A stretch of DNA of 12,475 nucleotides from NCBI GenBank assembly GCA_024304875.1, contig JAMWZF010000060.1:1-12475 (forward strand), given 5' to 3'. This DNA is from Paracoccaceae bacterium. GTDB taxonomy: Bacteria > Pseudomonadota > Alphaproteobacteria > Rhodobacterales > Rhodobacteraceae. The notes under the pieces are model-generated. The model worked only from the letters and a program-made list of their open reading frames with translations, searched no databases and had not been told where the DNA came from. Made by a program: the position numbers and the translations under genes. Of this stretch, positions 8,144 to 12,475 are shown in pieces; the stretch's first letter is position 1, and each line of letters begins with the position of its first letter.

Positions 8144-8436
8144 GACAGGGCGCGCTGATGCCGGTGGCGATGGGCGCGGTCATGGGGCCGATGATGCTCT
8201 GGATGCTGCACGGGGTTCTGACGGGCGACGGCGACGGCCACGCGGCGGTGGTCTTCGCGGCGCTGCATGCGGTGGCGCTGACGGTCCTGATCGCAGGCGG
8301 CCTGCTGCTGGGCCGGCGGGTGCCGGGGCTGCGCCGGGTGCTGGCCCGCCATGGCCCGCGTCATCTGGGCCTCATGCTGGGCAGCGCGGCCGTTGCGGCG
8401 GCCCTCGTCCACCTGGTCCACGGGGGGCCGGCATGA
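8140..8436 (+). CDS. Small Met/His-rich three-helix membrane protein, unknown
   Basis: A 98-aa protein that I do not recognise. It has three likely membrane helices, at about residues 5-24, 33-57 and 74-94, joined by an acidic Gly/Asp loop (TGDGDGH, 28-34) and an Arg-rich loop (59-74). Seven methionines lie in the first 22 residues, several spaced three or four apart so that they share a helix face, and there are seven histidines at 24, 34, 43, 71, 75, 91 and 94. A strong ribosome binding site GGGAGGTG lies five bases before the ATG, and both ends overlap neighbours by ATGA, which makes it likely that the gene is translated. It sits between the importer permeases, so it may be an accessory subunit of the transporter. 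Metal or haem binding is only a thought from the Met/His pattern. Confidence 0.75.
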   Translation: MRQGALMPVAMGAVMGPMMLWMLHGVLTGDGDGHAAVVFAALHAVALTVLIAGGLLLGRRVPGLRRVLARHGPRHLGLMLGSAAVAAALVHLVHGGPA

Positions 8437-8711
8437 CCGCGGACCGCATCGCCCTCGCCGCCTTCTTCGCCGGTGCCGCGGTTGTGATTGTCGCCCTCAC
8501 CCTCTACGCGCCCGAGGACGGGACCTGGGTCATCGCCCTGGTCCCGGCCCTCGTCGCGCCGCTGGTGCTGGTGGTGCTGGCCGGCACGGGGCTGAGCCAA
8601 GCAGGCCGGCCGGGCGGGGCGCTGCATACCGCGATGCGGTCGGTCACGCTGGCCCTGGCGGGCGTCTTCGCGGCCTCGACCGCGGCACTTCTCTATTTCT
8701 GGGTGCGCTGA
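8433..8711 (+). CDS. Small three-helix membrane protein, unknown
   Basis: A 92-aa protein that I do not recognise. Hydrophobic stretches at about 5-26 (IALAAFFAGAAVVIVALTLY), 31-53 and 67-90 predict three membrane helices with few charged residues between them (APEDG loop; Gly/Arg-rich loop 54-66). It starts four bases inside the preceding small gene (ATGA), with a G-run five bases upstream as ribosome binding site, and its stop overlaps the next ATG as TGATG. Length, topology and tandem position suggest it works with the 98-aa protein, but the two show no clear sequence similarity by eye. A role with the purine-type importer is inferred from operon position only. Confidence 0.72.
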   Translation: MTADRIALAAFFAGAAVVIVALTLYAPEDGTWVIALVPALVAPLVLVVLAGTGLSQAGRPGGALHTAMRSVTLALAGVFAASTAALLYFWVR

Positions 8712-8785
8712 TGGAACAAACGCTCACAGGCATCGCCGCCATGACCCCGGCGCCACTGACGCAGGTCAGGGAGACGACGGCATGA
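8711..8785 (+). CDS. Candidate 24-residue micro-ORF between permease genes
   Basis: An ORF of 24 codons plus stop fills the gap between the 92-aa gene and permease 2. Its ATG shares a base with the preceding stop (TGATG) and its stop sits inside the start of permease 2 (ATGA). The peptide (MEQTLTGIAAMTPAP...RETTA) is soluble, with no membrane helix. There is no good ribosome binding site in front of it, so it would rely on re-initiation; the site AGGGAG for permease 2 (8768-8773) lies within it. It may serve only to carry ribosomes to permease 2. Short open frames are common by chance at this GC content, so a real peptide is unproven. Confidence 0.35.
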   Translation: MEQTLTGIAAMTPAPLTQVRETTA

Positions 8786-9732
8786 GGTTCGAACGGCTCG
8801 AGCAATTCCTCGACGCGCTCATGTCGTCGTCGATCTCCCCCACCCTCCTCATCGCCTCTCTCATGGTCGCCTCGACCCCGATCATGCTGGCCGCCATCGG
8901 CGAGCTTGTGGTGGAGCGGGCGGGGGTCCTGAACCTCGGGGTCGAGGGGATGATGATCACCGGCGCGGTCTGCGGGTTCATCGTGGGCGTGACCACGAAC
9001 TCGCCCGCCATCGGGTTCCTCGGCGCGGCGGCCGGCGGGGCGATTCTGTCGATGCTCTTCGCGGTTCTGACCCAGCTTCTGCTGTCCAACCAGGTGGCGA
9101 CGGGGCTGGCGCTCACGCTCTTCGGACTCGGCCTGTCCGCGCTGATGGGGCAGAGCTGGATCGGGATCAAGTCGCCGACCCTGCAACGCATCGACCTTGG
9201 CCCTCTGACCGACCTGCCCTTCGTGGGGCGGGTGATCTTCGGGCACGACCCGATGGTCTACGTCGCACTCGGGATCGTCGCCGGGGTCTGGGCCTTTTTC
9301 CGTTTCACCCGCGCCGGGCTGATCGTCCGCGCGGTGGGCGAGAACCACGATGCGGCGCATGCGCTGGGCTACAACGTGGTGCTGATCCGCTTTCTCGCCA
9401 TCGGCTTCGGCGGGGCCTGCGCGGGCCTCGGCGGGGCGTATCTCTCGCTCGTCCGGGTGCCGCAGTGGACCGAGGGGATGACGGCGGGGGCGGGCTGGAT
9501 CGCGCTCGCCATCGTCGTCTTCGCCTCGTGGAAGCCCTGGCGGCTGCTGCTGGGGGCCTGGCTCTTCGGCGGGGTCACGGTGCTGCAGCTGAACCTGCAG
9601 GCCGCGGGCGTCGCGATCCCGGTCGAGTACCTCTCCATGTCGCCCTACATCGCGACCATCGTCGTCCTCGTCATCATGTCCGCCGGCCGCGCGCCGGGGA
9701 GCCTGGGGCGGACGTTCCACGCCTCGACCTGA
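8782..9732 (+). CDS. ABC importer permease 2 (BPD_transp_2 family)
   Basis: A 316-aa inner-membrane permease, the smaller partner in the BMP-type importer. After a short cytoplasmic N-terminus the helices begin at about residue 20. The family segment GELVVERAGVLNLGVEGMM is present, with N51, G53, E55 and G56 in the coupling-type NLGVEGM motif that matches NIGAEGQ of permease 1. Further helices run to the C-terminus, with GENHDAAHALGYNV in a cytoplasmic loop, as is usual for the family. AGGGAG eight bases before the ATG is the ribosome binding site. It ends 38 bases before the binding-protein gene, the only real gap in the operon after xdhA. Together with permease 1 it should form a heterodimeric pore. 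Confidence 0.93.
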   Translation: MRFERLEQFLDALMSSSISPTLLIASLMVASTPIMLAAIGELVVERAGVLNLGVEGMMITGAVCGFIVGVTTNSPAIGFLGAAAGGAILSMLFAVLTQLLLSNQVATGLALTLFGLGLSALMGQSWIGIKSPTLQRIDLGPLTDLPFVGRVIFGHDPMVYVALGIVAGVWAFFRFTRAGLIVRAVGENHDAAHALGYNVVLIRFLAIGFGGACAGLGGAYLSLVRVPQWTEGMTAGAGWIALAIVVFASWKPWRLLLGAWLFGGVTVLQLNLQAAGVAIPVEYLSMSPYIATIVVLVIMSAGRAPGSLGRTFHAST

Positions 9733-9753
9733 CCCATAACCCAAACACTCACC

Positions 9754-9763
9754 AAGAAGGGGG
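9754..9763 (+). promoter_or_regulatory. Strong ribosome binding site of the binding-protein gene
   Basis: AAGAAGGGGG lies in the 38-base spacer, with its core AAGGGG eight bases before the ATG at 9771. It is the purine-richest site in the operon and would allow independent, higher translation of the binding protein than of the coupled upstream genes. Confidence 0.6.
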
Positions 9764-9770
9764 ACTACCC

Positions 9771-10847
9771 ATGACACTCAAGACCATCCTAGCCGGGGCC
9801 GCGCTGGCCGCCGGCCTTGCCGGGGCCGCAGCGGCCCAGGACGATCCGGTGACCGTCGGCTTCGTCTACGTCGGGCCCGTCGGCGACGGCGGCTGGACCT
9901 ACGAACACAACCAGGGCCGCCTCGCGGTGGAAGAGCACTTCGGCGACGCGGTCGAGACCGTCTTCGTCGAAAGCGTGCCGGAAGGCCCGGACGCCGTCCG
10001 CGTGATGCAGCAGATGGCCCTGAACGGCGCCGACCTGATCTTCACCACCTCCTTCGGCTACATGGACCAGACCATCGAGGTGGCCGAGCAGTTCCCGGAC
10101 GTGAAGTTCGAGCACGCGACCGGCTACAAGCGGGCCGACAACGTGTCGACCTACTCCGCCCGGTTCTACGAAGGGCGCGCGATTCAGGGGCACATCGCCG
10201 GGTCGATCACTGAATCGAACATCATCGGCTACATCGCCTCCTTCCCGATCCCCGAGGTCATCCGGGGCATCAACTCGGCCTACATCCACGCCAAGAAGGT
10301 GAACCCCGACGTCGAGTTCCGCATCGTCTGGGCCTACACCTGGTTCGACCCGGCGAAAGAGGCCGAGGCGGCGACGGCCCTCATCGAACAGGGCGCCGAC
10401 GTGATCCTGCAGCACACCGATTCCACCGCGCCCCAGGCCGCGGCGGCCGAGGCGGGCGGGGTCTACACCTTCGGGCAGGCCTCGGACATGGCCGAGTTCG
10501 CACCGATGCCGCGGGTGTCGTCCATCATCGACAACTGGGCGCCCTACTACATCGACCGGGTGCAGGCCGTGATCGACGGCACCTGGGAGAGCCAGGACGT
10601 CTGGCACGGCATCGGTGAGGGCATGGTCGGCATCGGCGAGATCACCGACGCGGTCCCGGCCGAGGTGAAGGCCGAGGCCGAAGCCCTGCGCGACAGCATC
10701 GCCGCAGGCGAATACCATCCCTTCACCGGCCCCCTGAACCGCGCCGACGGCTCCGCCTGGCTGGCCGAGGGTGAAGTCGCGGACGACGGCACCCTGCTGG
10801 GGATGGACTTCTACGTCGAGGGGATCACGGCGGAAATTCCGCAGTAA
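9771..10847 (+). CDS. BMP-family periplasmic purine/nucleoside-binding protein
   Basis: A 358-aa precursor of the importer's substrate-binding protein. Residues 1-22 are a signal peptide (basic start, Ala/Leu-rich core, cleavage expected after AGAAAA, before QDDP). There is no lipobox cysteine, so the mature protein should be freely periplasmic, unlike the lipoprotein PnrA of spirochaetes. The mature part has the two-lobed Bmp/PnrA (COG1744) pattern: VTVGFVYVG with GDGGWTYEHNQG (38-49), GADLIFTTSFGYMDQ, the hinge-side TGYKRADN and SARFYEGRAIQGHIAG, WTWF-like AYTWFDPAKE, and QHTDST. The GWTYEHNQGR form is the one seen in proteobacterial members rather than the GFND form of PnrA. Ligand is inferred as a purine base or nucleoside from family and the xdh genes. 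Last gene of the operon, followed by a terminator. Confidence 0.93.
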   Translation: MTLKTILAGAALAAGLAGAAAAQDDPVTVGFVYVGPVGDGGWTYEHNQGRLAVEEHFGDAVETVFVESVPEGPDAVRVMQQMALNGADLIFTTSFGYMDQTIEVAEQFPDVKFEHATGYKRADNVSTYSARFYEGRAIQGHIAGSITESNIIGYIASFPIPEVIRGINSAYIHAKKVNPDVEFRIVWAYTWFDPAKEAEAATALIEQGADVILQHTDSTAPQAAAAEAGGVYTFGQASDMAEFAPMPRVSSIIDNWAPYYIDRVQAVIDGTWESQDVWHGIGEGMVGIGEITDAVPAEVKAEAEALRDSIAAGEYHPFTGPLNRADGSAWLAEGEVADDGTLLGMDFYVEGITAEIPQ

Positions 10848-10870
10848 GGTTCGGCAATCTAGATATTACA

Positions 10871-10902
10871 GGAAAGGCCCACCCAAGTGGCGGGCCTTTT
10901 CC
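10871..10902 (+). terminator. Rho-independent terminator after the binding-protein gene
   Basis: AAAGGCCC (10873-10880) pairs exactly with GGGCCTTT (10892-10899), and the outer GGA/TCC can extend the stem with one bulged T. The second arm ends in a short T-run (CCTTTTCC). It begins 24 bases after the stop codon and closes the xdh-importer operon. Confidence 0.8.
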
Positions 10903-11058
10903 ATTCCGACCGAAATAAATTCATGACCAATCCCCCATTGTACGGTTTCTGACATTATCGACGATACATCGGATTGGGCCGCGCTTACTTTATCGAGCCG
11001 AAGGTCTGACGCGCGACAGGTTATATTCCGATTTGACGACTTATTTCGGGTGCATTGC

Positions 11059-11088
11059 TTGACTCTGCGATTGACGAGCGCCTAGCGT
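11059..11088 (+). promoter_or_regulatory. Candidate promoter of the VPLPA-CTERM gene
   Basis: TTGACT (11059-11064) is followed after 18 bases by TAGCGT (11083-11088), set in CCTAGCGT, a form often seen as the -10 in alphaproteobacteria. Expected transcript start near 11095, about 30 bases before the ATG at 11128. TTGACGA also occurs at 11033-11039 and again at 11071-11077, so a repeated regulator site is another reading. Confidence 0.4.
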
Positions 11089-11127
11089 CCAGTCGCAAGT
11101 TCAAGTTTTGAATTGAGGGGGATATTC

Positions 11128-11741
11128 ATGAATTCGCAATAGCTCAAATCGCGGCCTTGGCGTTCGCAGCTAGCGCGCAGGCCGCTACTCTGACTTACGA
11201 GGACACGGACCTAGGTTCGGGAAATCCGGTTACTGTCGATGACGTGACGCTGACCACCTCGACAGACACCGGGAGCATAGACTTTATCGTCTCGGGACGA
11301 TTCACCGGTCTATGGTTGGACTCGAATAACCCCTCAGGCGAATATACCTTTTCATTTTCGGAGCTGATAACGTCCATCGAGATTGAGTTTGACGCCATGA
11401 GCGGCAACGGGACTCCACCGGTGGAGAGTTTGAGCGACTTCAGAGCCAACGGCGAAGACGTCACGATTGGCTACGTCAACGGCCAGAATACTTTGTTCGA
11501 TGGAACGACCGTCGCTGCGATTTTGGGCTTTGATAACGGCGAGGGGGTAATCAGCTATTCGGGGTCAAGTTTCGGCTCATTCTCTTTCTTTCACAACCAA
11601 GGCGTACAAGCTGGCTTCGTTGTGGAAAGAGTGACCATAGAGACGGCGGAAGGCGCGACCGTCGTGCCGCTTCCTGCATCGCTGATATTCCTGTTGGGAG
11701 GTATTGGCGCTCTTGGTGCAGTATCGCGCCGTCGCCGATAA
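11128..11741 (+). CDS. VPLPA-CTERM sorting-signal protein, one-base defect at start
   Basis: A secreted, beta-rich protein of unknown role, sent to an exosortase-type sorting system. The C-terminus shows the full tripartite signal: VPLPAS, a hydrophobic helix (LIFLLGGIGALGAV) and a basic tail SRRRR. The body is acidic, rich in Thr, Ser, Gly and Asp, and without cysteine. The ATG at 11128, placed six bases after a strong AGGGGG site, reads only four codons before TAG. The frame of the protein is open through the same stretch and gives FAIAQIAALAFAASAQAA, a good signal peptide. One extra A after ATGAA would give MKFAIAQ... and a 204-aa precursor. As written, the first in-frame usual start codon is a TTG at 11157 inside the signal peptide (194 aa, to 11741), which would spoil secretion. 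A base lost in a run of A (true mutation or sequencing error) is the simplest explanation. GC is clearly lower than in the neighbours, suggesting separate ancestry. Confidence 0.78.
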
Positions 11742-11783
11742 AGCATTGGTCACGATCCAGTACCAAGCGTAACAGGATTGCGA

Positions 11784-11802
11784 GCCCGCGCTGGTCGCGG
11801 GC
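11784..11802. terminator. Hairpin between convergent genes
   Basis: GCCCGCG (11784-11790) and CGCGGGC (11796-11802) form a perfect 7-bp GC stem with a five-base loop, between the convergent VPLPA-CTERM and hydrolase genes. It could end both transcripts, but neither strand has a clear T-run after it, so this is a moderate call. Confidence 0.45.
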
Positions 11803-11813
11803 CCGCCTCAGTC

Positions 11814-12475
11814 TCAAAGCTCCTCACCCAGAAACTCCAGCAACGCCCCCCAGCTCGCCTGGTCCGCCTCCAGGTCGTAGTCGTCCGACCCCCAGACGGT
11901 GAAGGAGTGGCGGGCGCCGCCGTAGAGCTGGGCGTCGTGCTCGACACCCGCGTCCAGCATCTCGGCCACCACGGCGGCGAGGTCGGCGGGGCCGGAGACG
12001 GGGTCGGCGGTGCCGTGCAGGATCAGGACGGGCGCGTCGGTGGCGGAGTAGTCCTGCCCCTCGGGCGTCGGCAGGCCGCCGTGGAAGGACACGAAGCCCT
12101 CGATGTCCATGCCGGAGCGGGCCGCTTCCAGCGCCGCGGCGCCGCCGAAGCAGTAGCCCATCAGGACGATGTCGTCCTCGACCCCCTCCAGCTCCATCGC
12201 GGCTTCCAGCGAGCCGTTCAGACGGGCGCGGAACATGTCGCGGTCGGCGTAGAGCTCGCCCGAGCGGGCCTGGTTCTCTTCCATCGAGGTCGGCCGGTTG
12301 TCCTTGCCGTAGACGTCGATCGCGACGGCTGTGTAGCCGAGGGCGGCCAGCATGTCGGCGCGCTGCATCTCGTAGTCGGTCAGACCGTCCCAGTCGTGGA
12401 CGATGAGGACGGTGCCCATCGTTTCATCCAGGTCGGTGTTGCGGGCGACGTAGCCTTCGAAGGTGGTGCCCTCCA
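11814..12475 (-). CDS. Dienelactone hydrolase family protein, N-terminus beyond window
   Basis: An alpha/beta-hydrolase of the dienelactone hydrolase family, with 219 residues visible. The frame is open to the right edge: the residues before the ATG at 12419 read EGTTFEGYVARNTDLDET, the usual first strands of this family, so that ATG is internal and the true start lies outside. Numbered from it, the nucleophile is C90 in MGYCFGG (a cysteine, as in true dienelactone hydrolases), the acid D139 in HGTADPV, and the histidine H171 in GARHSF, giving a complete Cys-Asp-His triad. VLIVHDWDGLTDYEMQRADMLA... is the oxyanion-side start of the fold. The natural substrate is not clear; many members are general carboxylester or lactone hydrolases rather than chlorocatechol-pathway enzymes, and no such pathway is nearby. 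A signal peptide could lie outside the window. Confidence 0.88.
   Translation of the reverse strand, partial: EGTTFEGYVARNTDLDETMGTVLIVHDWDGLTDYEMQRADMLAALGYTAVAIDVYGKDNRPTSMEENQARSGELYADRDMFRARLNGSLEAAMELEGVEDDIVLMGYCFGGAAALEAARSGMDIEGFVSFHGGLPTPEGQDYSATDAPVLILHGTADPVSGPADLAAVVAEMLDAGVEHDAQLYGGARHSFTVWGSDDYDLEADQASWGALLEFLGEEL

Noticed and set aside
10923..10952. Nine-codon ORF after the terminator
   Set aside because: Too short, with no ribosome binding site and no overlap with other genes; chance.

Overview
The window reads as a chromosomal segment of a very GC-rich alphaproteobacterium, most likely a member of the Rhodobacteraceae (Roseobacter group). This rests on codon use (almost all third positions G or C), on xdhABC in the order known from Rhodobacter capsulatus, and on a surface-type protein ending in the VPLPA-CTERM signal typical of that family. 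The genus cannot be told from the sequence.

Layout. Positions 1-318 hold no gene I can support. A small SRPBCC/AHSA1-like lipid- or ligand-binding fold protein follows (319-846, +). From 990 to 10847 runs one long operon on the + strand: xdhA, xdhB, xdhC (molybdenum-containing xanthine dehydrogenase and its cofactor-insertion factor), a double-domain ABC ATPase, permease 1, two small unrecognised membrane proteins (98 and 92 aa), a 24-codon micro-ORF, permease 2 and a BMP-family periplasmic binding protein. It closes with a good rho-independent terminator at 10871-10902. A stretch of clearly lower GC follows (about 10850-11780), with a candidate promoter and a VPLPA-CTERM protein gene whose natural ATG is out of frame by one base. 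The right edge carries the 3' part of a dienelactone-hydrolase-family gene on the minus strand.

How the genes work together. The BMP protein, two permeases and double ATPase form a complete purine/nucleoside-type importer, and XdhAB oxidises hypoxanthine/xanthine to urate, so the operon joins uptake of a purine with its first oxidation. Every junction from xdhA to permease 2 is a stop/start overlap (ATGA, GTGA or TGATG; eight in a row), so translation is probably coupled along the chain. Only the binding protein has a spacer and a strong ribosome binding site of its own. The substrate is inferred from gene context and family; no downstream purine genes (uricase, deaminases) lie in the window.

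The least explained parts are the three small ORFs wedged between the permease genes (one a Met/His-rich three-helix membrane protein), the roughly 38-residue insertion in XdhB, the short N-terminus of XdhC, and the one-base defect at the start of the VPLPA-CTERM gene.
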